The translations under genes and the position numbers were made by a program. Below, piece after piece: positions 35,968 to 45,067 of a stretch of DNA of 64,000 nucleotides. Position 1 is the stretch's first letter; the number at the start of each line of letters is the position of its first letter. The notes under the pieces were generated by a model that was not told the DNA's origin, searched no databases, and was given only the letters and a program-made list of their open reading frames with translations. This DNA is from Ellagibacter isourolithinifaciens (GTDB lineage Bacteria; Actinomycetota; Coriobacteriia; Coriobacteriales; Eggerthellaceae). The stretch lies in assembly GCF_008831035.1 (NCBI RefSeq), contig NZ_WAJR01000003.1, positions 62,001 to 126,000 of the forward strand, read 5' to 3'.

Positions 35968-37497
35968 ATGACCGACCTACGGATGAAGATCATCTCCATC
36001 GCGTGCGCGCTCGCACTTGTTGCCGGGTGTATGCCCGCTGTGGCCTTCGCGCAGGAAGAAAGCGAGGACGCCCCGTCCCCCGCGCCCACCCGCATCCCCA
36101 TTGACAAGCAGGCATTTGCCCAGGCAGAAGAGGAAGGCATCACCCTGCAAAGCGTCAACCTCAACGCGACCGTCGCACCGCACGACGCGTTCTCCGACGA
36201 ATTCCTCTACTTCACGAAATACGAGAGCGGCAACAGGCTCACGAGCGGCGAGGGCTACGACATGCTCCTCTCCGCGGGCGACAACTACCACGCCATGGGC
36301 TGCTACCAGTTCGACAACCGCTACGGCCTGCAGGATTTCCTCGTCGCCTGTTACAACTACAGCCCGACGCGCTATTCCATGTTCGCGTGGCTGAAGGACG
36401 CAAGCGTGGATATCTCGAACATGAAGCTCTACGACTCGAGCAAGAAGGCCTTAACCGACACGGGGAAGAGGCTGAACGATTCGTGGTCCGCCGCGTACCA
36501 GGCGAACCCCAAGGAATTCTCGCGCCTGCAGGACGGCTGGTTCTACCAGGAATACGTCGAGTACGCGCTGCGCCTGTGCAACAACAGCGCGCACAACTTC
36601 AATATGGACAGCCGAAGCGATTGCATAAAAGGCCTGGTCAGTGGCATTTGTAACCTGTTCGGCTCAGGCGGCATGCAGTTCTTCGTCGGCGGCACGCTCT
36701 ACGGGAAGCACTACGACGGCGCAGGTCTCTCCGGCACGATGAGCGACCGCGAGTTCGTCACCACGCTGTGCAACTACATCGTCGACCACGTGGCGGAGCT
36801 ACCTTATGTGAACAGCCAGTACGTGCCCAGCTATCAAAATCGCTACCGAAACGAGCTCGCCGATTGCCTCGCCTACCTCGACAGCAAACCCGATCCCAGC
36901 AATCCGACACCGACGCCCGAGCCCAACAAGGCGTTCAGCGATCTGGAAGACGGCGCCTGGTATCTGCAGGCAGTCGAGTACGTGTCGAGCCGCGGCATCA
37001 TGAAAGGCTACGATAACGGCACGTTCGGACCCAACGACACGCTTTCGCGCGGGCAGCTCATCACTATGCTGTGGCGCCTTCAGGGTTCCCCGCAGGCGGA
37101 CATGTCCACGACCGCGTTCGCCGACGTCGACTACGACAGCTATTACGGGGACGCTATCCGATGGGCGCGCGCGACCGAGATTGTGAAGGGTTACGGCGAC
37201 AGCAACGACTTCTGCCCCGACGCGTCCATCACGCGCGAGGAGATCGCCGTTATGCTGGCGAACTTCGCCAAGCGGATGGACGGGAAGAATCCCACGAGCG
37301 ACGGCGTGAAGCTTGGGCAGTTCCCCGACGCCAATGCGGTCGACTCATGGGCGAAAACGGCTCTGAGCTGGACTGTCGACAAGGGAATCATCTCCGGCAA
37401 GATCGACGCGAGCAACAAAGCATGGCTCAACCCGATCGACAACGCGACGCGCGCGGAGGCGGCAACCATCCTCATGCGCTACCTGCAAAACCGCTAG
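35968..37497 (+). CDS. Secreted SLH-domain protein with lysozyme-like N-terminal domain
   Basis: 509 residues. A signal peptide (IISIACALALVAGCMPAVAFA) is followed by a globular domain, about 60-310. It starts FTKYESGNRLTSGEGYDMLL and contains NYHAMGCYQFDNRYGLQDF, which recall the catalytic Glu and substrate groove of lysozyme/transglycosylase folds. After a Pro/Thr linker (about 311-322) come three SLH repeats (AFSDLEDGAWYLQAVEYVSS; AFADVDYDSYYGDAIRWA; the third ending RAEAATILMRYLQN) for cell-wall anchoring. A TACAAT at 35901-35906 may be its -10. A peptidoglycan-hydrolase role is inferred from the motif only. Confidence 0.75.
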   Translation: MTDLRMKIISIACALALVAGCMPAVAFAQEESEDAPSPAPTRIPIDKQAFAQAEEEGITLQSVNLNATVAPHDAFSDEFLYFTKYESGNRLTSGEGYDMLLSAGDNYHAMGCYQFDNRYGLQDFLVACYNYSPTRYSMFAWLKDASVDISNMKLYDSSKKALTDTGKRLNDSWSAAYQANPKEFSRLQDGWFYQEYVEYALRLCNNSAHNFNMDSRSDCIKGLVSGICNLFGSGGMQFFVGGTLYGKHYDGAGLSGTMSDREFVTTLCNYIVDHVAELPYVNSQYVPSYQNRYRNELADCLAYLDSKPDPSNPTPTPEPNKAFSDLEDGAWYLQAVEYVSSRGIMKGYDNGTFGPNDTLSRGQLITMLWRLQGSPQADMSTTAFADVDYDSYYGDAIRWARATEIVKGYGDSNDFCPDASITREEIAVMLANFAKRMDGKNPTSDGVKLGQFPDANAVDSWAKTALSWTVDKGIISGKIDASNKAWLNPIDNATRAEAATILMRYLQNR

Positions 37498-37675
37498 AAG
37501 GCAATAACGGGCTCACCTGCTACGGGCTGGGCTTGAAACGACACAAGCGCCGCAAGGCCAAGCCCCTGCATCGACGACAGAGATCGAATCAAGCCCGAAA
37601 CCAAAAGCGAGCGACCATCCCGATCGCCCGCTTCGCTTCCAGCTATAAGGTTGTTCTGCTAGGAAGGAAAGCCCC

Positions 37676-39016
37676 CTAGCACGCCATCTGAATTTCCGGC
37701 TCTCCATCCCCGAAGAGTAGCTCGCGCTCGGGACCGGAAAGCGCCGCGCGTGCCTGATCGCGCAGGTTGTTCATGCCCGAAAGGAACTGACGGTACATGA
37801 CGAGGGTCAGGTAGCGGCCCTTCGTCGTCAGCATGAGCTCGTCGTCGTTGTCGATCGCGAACGACCTGTTCGCGCGCATGAATGCGAGCTCGATCGGCAG
37901 CGCCAGCTCAAGCGGCTCGCCGAACTCGCGCTCGAACGCATGCTTGTCGAGGTGCAGCTGGTAGAGATGCAGAAGGAAGTAGTAGCGCTCCAGGTCGCGC
38001 TTCGCCATGACCGACTTGCCCATGATGGACATATGGCCCGCCTGGATGGCATCGTTGTATTCCTGCAGGCTGAACGAGTTCACATACAGGCAGCCGTTCA
38101 AGTGCGTGATCGAGCCCGAACCGATTGCCGGGTACTCGTTGTATGACACCTGCAGCTCCTCGAACGGCAGCTCAACATCCTTCTTCCCCTGGTCATTCAA
38201 GCGCGTGAACGTCCAGATGGTGTCACGCTCGAAGAACGGGTGATCGCCGCCGGCAAGCACACCGTCGAGAATCTGGTAGTAGCGGTACTCGCGGTTGTAG
38301 TCCATGCGCCCGAGCGTCTCAACCATCTTGCGTGTGGTTGCAGACGAGATGTAGAGCGGCGAGAACGTGGTCTGACGCGCGCCGCATTCGACGATCTTCT
38401 CAAGGTCGTCGAAGAGGATGTCCTCGGTTTGCGAGGGGAAGTTGAAGATCATGTCCACGTTGAGCGAGTCAAAATACGGAACCGCCTCGCCGATGCGCTC
38501 GAAGATTTCCTCGCCCGAACCGTACTTGTGGTAGCGGTCCATCTGCTTGAGCAGGTCGTTGTTGAAGCTCTGCACGCCGACGGACAGACGCTGAACGCGT
38601 CCCTTCAGCTCATTGAGCCATGGCTGCACGAGGTGGTTGGGGTTGGTCTCCGACGACACTTCCTTGATGTTGAAGTTATCGCGCGCAAGGTCGATCGTCT
38701 TGCACAGCTCGTCGAGCATGATGGTCGGCGTGCCGCCGCCGATGTAGAGGCTTTCAAAGTCGTATCCCAAATCCTTGAGCATCATCATTTCCTTGCGCAT
38801 GTTCTCGAAATACGGACGCGCAACGGACTCGCGGAACGGATAGCGATTGAAGCTGCAGTATGGGCAAAGCACCTGGCAAAACGGCACGTGCATATACAGC
38901 ATGTACTTCTCGCCGGGCTTCGGGCCGGGGAAGAACTTCTCGTCGGTCGGATGCAGGTCAAGGTGTTGCTTGGCAATGCCTTTGACCAGGTTAGTGAGCA
39001 CTCGTTCGGATAACAT
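37676..39016 (-). CDS. HemN/HemW-like radical SAM protein
   Basis: A 446-residue radical SAM enzyme of the coproporphyrinogen III oxidase-like family. The [4Fe-4S]-SAM site is CQVLCPYCSF (C-x3-C-x2-C), preceded by YMLYMHVPF; SLYIGGGTPTIM and RLSVGVQSFNNDLLKQMDR are family signatures. The start MLSERVLT at 39016 has AAGGGG upstream. The family includes oxygen-independent HemN, the haem chaperone HemW and others. The extra HemN C-terminal features cannot be judged by eye, so the substrate is open. No other haem genes are nearby. Confidence 0.8.
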   Translation of the reverse strand: MLSERVLTNLVKGIAKQHLDLHPTDEKFFPGPKPGEKYMLYMHVPFCQVLCPYCSFNRYPFRESVARPYFENMRKEMMMLKDLGYDFESLYIGGGTPTIMLDELCKTIDLARDNFNIKEVSSETNPNHLVQPWLNELKGRVQRLSVGVQSFNNDLLKQMDRYHKYGSGEEIFERIGEAVPYFDSLNVDMIFNFPSQTEDILFDDLEKIVECGARQTTFSPLYISSATTRKMVETLGRMDYNREYRYYQILDGVLAGGDHPFFERDTIWTFTRLNDQGKKDVELPFEELQVSYNEYPAIGSGSITHLNGCLYVNSFSLQEYNDAIQAGHMSIMGKSVMAKRDLERYYFLLHLYQLHLDKHAFEREFGEPLELALPIELAFMRANRSFAIDNDDELMLTTKGRYLTLVMYRQFLSGMNNLRDQARAALSGPERELLFGDGEPEIQMAC

Positions 39017-39327
39017 GGGTCCCCTTCGTGACTTTCTCGAAATCAACGCCACATGGTAGCGCTTTTGCGCCCCAAACGCGCAGGGACCATTCGCTTTCTA
39101 CGGGAACTGCAAGAAGAGAGTCATTTAAACGACGACGCGGCAATTTCGCGCGCATAGTCTGCACACGGCTTTCTCGCCTCGACGAGGACATCATGAGTGC
39201 CGGCAAAGCCCTCGTTGCGCCCCGCTTTCCACCCTCCTCGGAGCCTCGAGAGCCCGCCACCTCGACGGCCCAGTGCCAAATATGGGACAATGGCAACCAA
39301 TGAAAGCCGCTCGGAACGGAGGCGACA

Positions 39328-39765
39328 ATGGCAAAGCATATGACAAGAAGGGCATTTGTGACGACAGCATGCACAGCCGTTGCCGCAACAGCACTCGGCT
39401 GCAGCGCCTCGGACGACGCCAAAGCCACATGGACATGGACGCAAGACGACGACCTGCCCGTATTGTGTATGCAGGTTTCCGGCGGCGCCATCGTGGCCAT
39501 GCCGGGCAGCGGCTGGAAACCGCAAGACGGCTGGATTCAGGTGCAGCTTTCAGGAGGGTCGATTCCCGGAAAAGAAATCGAATCAATCACCCAGGAAGGA
39601 TCGACCCTCGTTGTGCAGCTGAAAAAGCCGGCGAGCGATATCGAGACCATGGACCTGCGCCTCACCGAGTACCGAGTCGAAGGCGGCGACGTCTCAAGCA
39701 TCGAGTCGGTCGACATCATCGACAAGGGCGAGCGCCACGAAGCCCAACTCGGGGTGGACGGCTAG
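39328..39765 (+). CDS. Putative Tat-exported lipoprotein
   Basis: 145 residues. The N-terminus (MTRRAFVTTACTAVAATALGC) combines a twin-arginine motif with a lipobox-like LGC, so the protein is probably exported folded and lipid-anchored. The mature part of about 120 residues has beta-rich alternation and no known domain. GGAGG precedes the ATG. It is convergent with porB, 2 bases apart. The function is unknown. Confidence 0.65.
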   Translation: MAKHMTRRAFVTTACTAVAATALGCSASDDAKATWTWTQDDDLPVLCMQVSGGAIVAMPGSGWKPQDGWIQVQLSGGSIPGKEIESITQEGSTLVVQLKKPASDIETMDLRLTEYRVEGGDVSSIESVDIIDKGERHEAQLGVDG

Positions 39766-39767
39766 CG

Positions 39768-40685
39768 TTAAGCCCAATCGCGCTCGATCATTTCCCACTT
39801 TGCGTCGCGCGAGCGCTCGACCAGGGAAATCTCCTCGTCGCTAAGAGCACGGAAGCGGCCTTGGCCCTTCAGGTAATCGCGCACGCTCGCGAACTCACGG
39901 GGCTTGCAGTTGAGCGTGAACGTCCCACCAGGGACGCCGCTCACCTGTTCGCCCTCATATTCGGCGAGATACCACAGCCCGCAATCGACCACATCGCGAG
40001 CGAGATCGACCATCTTCGACTCGGGAGCACCCCACCCCGTCGGGCACGGCGCGATCACGTGAATGAACCGCGTACCGTGGATACCCTTCGCGCGCTCGAG
40101 CTTTTTCAGGAAGTCGCTCATATACCCGACGCTCGCCGTTGCGGCATAGGGAAGCCCGTGAGCTGCGACGATCTCGAACACGTTCTTCTTCTGCGTGAGG
40201 CATCCGTGGGAGTTCTTCCCTACGGGCGTCGTTGTGGTCTTAGCACCGAAGGGGGTGAGCGAGCTTTTCTGGATGCCCGTGTTCATGTACGCCTCGTTGT
40301 CGTAGCAGATATAGAGGACGTCGTCGTTGCGATCGATCGCGCCCGAAAGCGCCTGGATGCCGATATCTGCCGTGCCGCCGTCGCCCGCAAAGCCGACGAC
40401 CGTACAATCGTCGGGCTTCTTCCCCTGAGCCCGCAAACCGGCCTCGATGCCCGTGAGCACGGCCGCCGTGGCCGCAAAAGGCGTGATCATCGCGTTGTTC
40501 GCAAAGCACAGCTGAGGGAAGTTGAAGCCGACGGCGCTCATGCAGCCTGCGGGTAGCGCCGCCACCGCGTTCGGTCCGAGCACCTTCAGTGCCGCGCGGA
40601 CCGCAAGCGACCCGCCGCAACCAGCGCATGCCTTGTGCCCGAAAAACAGCTCGTCAGCAGGCATGTTCTTCGCATTCATCGCCAT
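39768..40685 (-). CDS. porB: 2-oxoacid:ferredoxin oxidoreductase, beta subunit
   Basis: The 305-residue thiamine-pyrophosphate subunit of pyruvate:ferredoxin oxidoreductase. The Fe-S cysteines are in HKACAGCGGS and PAGCMS. The TPP-Mg motif is GFAGDGGTADIGIQAL with YDNEAYMNTGIQ, the form typical of pyruvate-specific enzymes. The ATG overlaps the porA stop (TAATG), so translation is coupled. It converts pyruvate and CoA to acetyl-CoA, CO2 and reduced ferredoxin in the cytoplasm. Confidence 0.9.
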   Translation of the reverse strand: MAMNAKNMPADELFFGHKACAGCGGSLAVRAALKVLGPNAVAALPAGCMSAVGFNFPQLCFANNAMITPFAATAAVLTGIEAGLRAQGKKPDDCTVVGFAGDGGTADIGIQALSGAIDRNDDVLYICYDNEAYMNTGIQKSSLTPFGAKTTTTPVGKNSHGCLTQKKNVFEIVAAHGLPYAATASVGYMSDFLKKLERAKGIHGTRFIHVIAPCPTGWGAPESKMVDLARDVVDCGLWYLAEYEGEQVSGVPGGTFTLNCKPREFASVRDYLKGQGRFRALSDEEISLVERSRDAKWEMIERDWA

Positions 40686-41965
40686 TATCGCGCACCTTCT
40701 TTGCAATCGTCGCCGCATGCAGGCTGGCTTGCAACGGAAAAGTCTATCCCGAGGAAGCTCACGCGGCCAAGCCCAGCTCCCTGGCCAGTAGAGGCATCGT
40801 CGCAGCTCCGCCCGGCGGCAGCAACATCGTGCCCTCGCTCGCCCACGCTATCGAGCAGCGCGTCGAACATGGCGTCCATCTGGGCACTCGTGATGTCGTC
40901 ACCGCCGAGGCCGCCGATGAAGTTGAACGTCGGCGTCGTGCACCCCGCTTGCTGGAGCGCGGAATTCACGTTCGTGAACACCGTGCCCTCAGCCCCGAAG
41001 GAGATGTCCTTCTCCAGCACGCCGACCGCCGCCGCACCCGCAAGCGCTTCGGCGATAAGCTTCGCCGGGAAGGGACGCATGTAGCGGATGCGCAGAAGGC
41101 CTACGCGCTTGCCCTGCTCGCGCAGCCTTGCGACCGACTCGCGCGCAAGCCCCGCAATCGAGCCCAGCGTCACAAGAATAGCTTCAGCATCGTCGCAGCT
41201 CACCGCTTCAACAGGACCCGTATACGCTCGACCGAAGCATTCCGCAAAATGCGCTTCCACGCGAGCGATCGCCTCGAACGCGCCGAGCATGTCTCTGTGC
41301 TCGTAGTATTTGAAGTAGCGGTTGTAGTCGGGGCCGGCGGAATATCCGATGTTCTTCGGATGCTCGAAGTCGAAGCAGTTCGTCGCCTGATATGGCGGCA
41401 AGAACGCATCGGCGTCTTCCTCGGCGGGCACATCGACCGTCTCGTAGGTATGCGTGAGCGCAAACCCGTCGAGGTTCACCATAAACGGAGTGAGCACCGC
41501 AGGGTCTTCGGCCACCGCATATGCCATAAGCGCCAGGTCAAGCGCCTCTTGATTGCTTTCCGCATACGCTTGGATCCACCCATGGTCGAGCAGCGCCAGC
41601 GAATCGCGCTGATCGCCGTAGATGTTCCACGGGAGCGCCGTTGCGCGGTTCGCGTTCATCATCACGATGGGAAAACGCCCACCCGCAGCGTAGGTGAGGA
41701 CCTCCGCCATGTAGAGAAGGCCCTGGCTCGAGGTCGCCGTAAACGTGCGCGCGCCCGTGGCTGATGCGCCCATCGCACAGGAAAGGGCAGAATGCTCGGA
41801 TTCCACATGCACGTATTCCGCCTTGAGCGAGCCCTCTTCCACCATCTCGGAAAGACGCTCGACCACGACGGTCTGCGGCGTGATGGGGTAAGCGGAAATC
41901 ACCTGCGGTTTCGCGAGACGAACACCTTCGGCGAAGGCTTCGTCGCCTGAAAGGAAACGCTTCAT
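40685..41965 (-). CDS. porA: 2-oxoacid:ferredoxin oxidoreductase, alpha subunit
   Basis: The 426-residue alpha chain of the heteromeric enzyme. It starts with the pyrimidine-binding domain (AYPITPQTVVVERLSEMV; EHSALSCAMGASATGARTF; ATSSQGLLYMAEVL) and continues to domain II (AILVTLGSIAGLARESV). The C-terminal 50 residues are polar and lengthened relative to archaeal PorA. Its ATG overlaps the end of porGD by 4 bases, and its stop overlaps the porB ATG. Confidence 0.9.
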   Translation of the reverse strand: MKRFLSGDEAFAEGVRLAKPQVISAYPITPQTVVVERLSEMVEEGSLKAEYVHVESEHSALSCAMGASATGARTFTATSSQGLLYMAEVLTYAAGGRFPIVMMNANRATALPWNIYGDQRDSLALLDHGWIQAYAESNQEALDLALMAYAVAEDPAVLTPFMVNLDGFALTHTYETVDVPAEEDADAFLPPYQATNCFDFEHPKNIGYSAGPDYNRYFKYYEHRDMLGAFEAIARVEAHFAECFGRAYTGPVEAVSCDDAEAILVTLGSIAGLARESVARLREQGKRVGLLRIRYMRPFPAKLIAEALAGAAAVGVLEKDISFGAEGTVFTNVNSALQQAGCTTPTFNFIGGLGGDDITSAQMDAMFDALLDSVGERGHDVAAAGRSCDDASTGQGAGLGRVSFLGIDFSVASQPACGDDCKEGAR

Positions 41966-42933
41966 CGCTCATCACCCTCGCTTTCGGGGACCATGGCAAG
42001 CGCACCGAAGCGGCACATCTCGACACACACGCCGCACCCCTTGCAGAAATCGTAATCGATAGCCACGGCTGCCGTGCCCGCCGCATCGGCCGTCTGCCGC
42101 GCAGGACGGAAGAGGCAGCCATCGGGACAGTACAGGTAGCACTGCAGACAGCCCGTGCATTTCCCGGCATCGAGCACCGGACGCATATTGCGCCAGCCTG
42201 CGTTCTTCGCCACGAGGTAACCACCGTCGTAGCAGGTAGTATGGGCGAAGTCGGCGGGATCGAGCGCGTCGGTTTGCAGCGTAGGTATGACCGTCTCGCC
42301 ACGGGAAGCGGGCGCATCGAAATGCGCATCCTTGGTCGTTTCACGTGAAACAGAGCCGATGACCTGGGATTTGAGGGACTCGTCGGTATTTACGGCCACT
42401 CCCGCTGCGCGAGTTTTCCCCACCGCCTCAAGCGCCGCATCGACTACGCGCTTGTTCTTCTCGTGCAGCTTCGCGGGCATATAGCCCTCGATGGCTCGCT
42501 TCACGTTGTCGGCGCTCACGTAGTCGCACACCGAGCACAGCGCACCGAGAAGCGCCGTGTTGGGAATCGGCCGGCCAAGAATCTCTTGAGAGATGCCATT
42601 CGCATCGATGGCAACGATGCGTGGATCGCCGAACGAGCGCACCGAGTTCACGATGACTTTCCCATCAGGAAGCAGCTCGTCCTCCCAACCTTCGCCAAGC
42701 AGCGTATCGTCGAGGTAGATAACGTAGTTCGCCCTGCTCACTGCACTGCGGTCGCCAATCGGCTCGCGCGACATCTTAGTGAACGCGCGCATAGGGGCGC
42801 CGCGGCGTTCAGGGCCGAACGAGGGGAACGCCAGCGCATAGGAGCCATCAGCGAACGAGGACGCCGCGCCCAAAAGCCGTGCCGCTGTGAAGGCCCCCTG
42901 CCCGCCGCGACCGTGCCAAAGCACTTCGATCAT
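41962..42933 (-). CDS. Fused gamma-delta subunit of 2-oxoacid:ferredoxin oxidoreductase
   Basis: 323 residues. The first about 190 are the gamma subunit (MIEVLWHGRGGQGAFTAARLL; SFGPERRGAPMRAF; NTALLGALCSV). The last about 80 are a delta-type ferredoxin domain with two [4Fe-4S] clusters (CTGCLQCYLYCPDGC; CKGCGVCVEMCRFGA). The linker between them (about 195-250) is not conserved and contains a parS-like palindrome at the DNA level. The gamma-delta fusion plus separate alpha and beta is one known POR arrangement. First gene of the por operon. Confidence 0.9.
   Translation of the reverse strand: MIEVLWHGRGGQGAFTAARLLGAASSFADGSYALAFPSFGPERRGAPMRAFTKMSREPIGDRSAVSRANYVIYLDDTLLGEGWEDELLPDGKVIVNSVRSFGDPRIVAIDANGISQEILGRPIPNTALLGALCSVCDYVSADNVKRAIEGYMPAKLHEKNKRVVDAALEAVGKTRAAGVAVNTDESLKSQVIGSVSRETTKDAHFDAPASRGETVIPTLQTDALDPADFAHTTCYDGGYLVAKNAGWRNMRPVLDAGKCTGCLQCYLYCPDGCLFRPARQTADAAGTAAVAIDYDFCKGCGVCVEMCRFGALAMVPESEGDER
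42337..42352. other. parS-like ParB-binding site inside porGD
   Basis: The palindrome GTTTCACGTGAAAC (42338-42351) with a flanking A matches 15 of 16 positions of the bacterial parS site TGTTTCACGTGAAACA. It lies in the sequence for the non-conserved linker, where a DNA constraint is tolerable. Confidence 0.7.
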
Positions 42934-43100
42934 GTAAAACTCGCCTTCTTGTTAGTTTGTGAGATGAGCATCAGTATAGGCGAACCAGGCCGCGCCTTCG
43001 TGGTTTCGACGATTCAATACAAGCAAGGCAGAATCGAGGTGGGTATTGGTGTCTTCATTTTGATGCCGCGGCTTCTTTAGCGGACCGTTATTGGGGAAAG

Positions 43101-43129
43101 CAAGGGCGCCGACAACGTCGACGCCCTTG
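43101..43129 (-). terminator. Hairpin after fdhE
   Basis: CAAGGGCG (43101-43108) pairs with CGCCCTTG (43122-43129), extended by CGAC/GTCG inside. It lies between the fdhE stop and the por operon start. The U-tract is weak. Confidence 0.5.
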
Positions 43130-43203
43130 AATGAGACCCCACGTCAGCGAGAAGAAAGCTCACATTACCCGCGGTTCGCTCGACTATTCACCTGCTTGCT
43201 CGC

Positions 43204-44118
43204 CTATTCTCCTGTGCGCTTGGCCGACCCGCCCGCAAAAGAGGGGTCCATCGCCACGGCGTCGAGGCGGGCCATCACGACGTCTTCGACCTCAGGAGAA
43301 TATGGCGCGTTGTCGCCTTCACCTGCGAAGCGCGCGCGGATGTAGCTGCCGCACTCGTCGCACGTGCCGATGCGATGGCCCTCATCGCCCTCGATGTTGA
43401 AGTAGTGCAAGTTCCCTTGGTTGCGCGTGCCGCAGCGAGGGCAGCGGATGCGATCGAATTCCCAGCTCGTCCCGCACTGCGCGCACCACAGGGTCTTGTT
43501 GCGGCCGTCGCCCGAACCACCTTCGCCCACGCGCGCGAGCGCCGCATCGCCGCCGCATGCAGGGCAGTGCATCTGGTGGTCGTAGAACACCTTCGCCTTC
43601 TTTCGGGCACGGGCCACCGCTTCGGCCGGACCCTCGAGCTGCCAACGAAGCGCGAGCGACGCGAACAGCTGGCCCATCTGCGCCTGAAGCTCGGTCATAC
43701 CGCCGTCCACCAGCTGCTCGGCGAACGCGGCCAGATACTCCATCGGCTTCTTTCCCGCCAGTGCGACATCGCTTGCAGCAATGGCGTCATCCCAGTTGAC
43801 ACCCGTAAGCGCAGCGGCCATCTCGGCGTCAAACCCACCCAGCTCGGCAGCGCGGGCGATCACCGCAGACATCCCGCGAGCAAGCGCCTCTGCATCGATT
43901 TTCACAGGGGCGTTCGAGAACACGGGGATCTCCGCCTCGGAAAGCGCGGCCACGCGCTCCGCAGGAGGCACCTCATAGCCCGCAGCAGTCTGCCCCGCCG
44001 CATCGGCGCCATCGAGCGCCGCCCACAGGCTCATGAAGAAATCGATGCGCGAAACTTCGACCTCATCGAGCGTTTTCCCATAATGCTCCGCCGCAAGCTT
44101 GGCAGCCTTGTTGTTCAT
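43204..44118 (-). CDS. fdhE: Formate dehydrogenase accessory protein FdhE
   Basis: A 304-residue cytoplasmic maturation factor for formate dehydrogenase. Four rubredoxin-like knuckles are conserved: CPACGG, CAQCG, CPRCG and CDECG (about 190-275). The start MNNKAAKLAAEHYG at 44118 has AAAGGCG upstream; the longer frame has no family sequence. It is the last gene of the fdn operon, 175 bases after fdnI, with a hairpin in the gap. Confidence 0.92.
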   Translation of the reverse strand: MNNKAAKLAAEHYGKTLDEVEVSRIDFFMSLWAALDGADAAGQTAAGYEVPPAERVAALSEAEIPVFSNAPVKIDAEALARGMSAVIARAAELGGFDAEMAAALTGVNWDDAIAASDVALAGKKPMEYLAAFAEQLVDGGMTELQAQMGQLFASLALRWQLEGPAEAVARARKKAKVFYDHQMHCPACGGDAALARVGEGGSGDGRNKTLWCAQCGTSWEFDRIRCPRCGTRNQGNLHYFNIEGDEGHRIGTCDECGSYIRARFAGEGDNAPYSPEVEDVVMARLDAVAMDPSFAGGSAKRTGE

Positions 44119-44220
44119 GTCCACGCCTTTCTCGTCGATCGTATTTGCCTGCCTCGCCCCAATCCAAGCGTTTGACGCGAGGCGGACAAATAGCGAGCCA
44201 TCTATCCCCACAGAGAACGG

Positions 44221-44249
44221 GGACCCACCCGAGATTGTCGGATGGGTCC
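44221..44249. other. Intra-operon hairpin between fdnI and fdhE
   Basis: GGACCCA (44221-44227) pairs with TGGGTCC (44243-44249), with an inner CCGA/TCGG stem and a 5-nt loop. There is no U-tract. It may stabilise the fdnGHI message or attenuate fdhE. Confidence 0.4.
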
Positions 44250-44293
44250 GCCGAATAAAGCTTTCCACCAGCCACAATGGCCGGCAAAATCAA

Positions 44294-45067
44294 TTACTTG
44301 GTAACCGGTTTCTCAACCACGTTCTTGCCCTCAGTGATCTCCTTGCGAGCCCAGTGGCCCCAGTGGTAGATCGCGTCGGACTCGGAAACCATGCCGTTGC
44401 CGAACATGAGCTTGTAGGTGCCGCGATAGGGCTGGAAGATGCCCGCACCCAGGAAGATGTGAGCCAAGCCGAACACGGCGATCATCAGGAAGCCGAAGTC
44501 ATGCAGGAACAGCAGGACGCCATGAGCCGTCGTGCCGAGGTTCAGACCCAGCTCGCCGATGAGCAGGAAAACACCAGTGACAGCCATGAGCAGGCCGAAC
44601 AGCCACAGCATGCCGTCGGCGAAGCGCTGGCCGGACTTCACCTCGTCCTGGTCCGGCATGTGGATCCACTTTGCCATGAACAGGTAGGGGAAGAACAGCA
44701 TCATCCACTTCTTGTCGTCGGAGGTCCACTTCGCGAAGAGGTTCTTCACGATATGACCGACGCCCTTGGGCGATGCAATAGCGCTGAACAGCGGAACCAC
44801 GACGAAGATGACGCCGCACACACGATGCACCATGCGGAAGACGAACACGACGTCGGAGCCCACCATCTGAGCCAGAGGCGGAATGAACACAAAGCATCCG
44901 CTCAAGCACAAAAGGAGGCAGGCGGTAACTGCGATGCCATGCGTCCAACGAGCCTGCAGCGAGTGGCGCTTGATGTAGCGCTCGGTTCCAGCGGCTTCGC
45001 GATCTTTGAGGAACTGCTTGTCAGCGGCAAGCTGCTCAGGAGAAACGTTCACTGCTTCGTTACTCAT
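44294..45067 (-). CDS. fdnI: Formate dehydrogenase gamma subunit (cytochrome b556)
   Basis: A 257-residue membrane subunit with four TM segments and haem-ligating His residues (YIKRHSLQARWTHGIAV; VHRVCGVIFV; LHDFGFLMIAVFGLAH). It takes electrons from the Fe-S subunit and reduces menaquinone. The start MSNEAVN at 45067 overlaps the fdnH stop, so translation is coupled. The N-terminal about 35 residues are hydrophilic. Confidence 0.9.
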   Translation of the reverse strand: MSNEAVNVSPEQLAADKQFLKDREAAGTERYIKRHSLQARWTHGIAVTACLLLCLSGCFVFIPPLAQMVGSDVVFVFRMVHRVCGVIFVVVPLFSAIASPKGVGHIVKNLFAKWTSDDKKWMMLFFPYLFMAKWIHMPDQDEVKSGQRFADGMLWLFGLLMAVTGVFLLIGELGLNLGTTAHGVLLFLHDFGFLMIAVFGLAHIFLGAGIFQPYRGTYKLMFGNGMVSESDAIYHWGHWARKEITEGKNVVEKPVTK

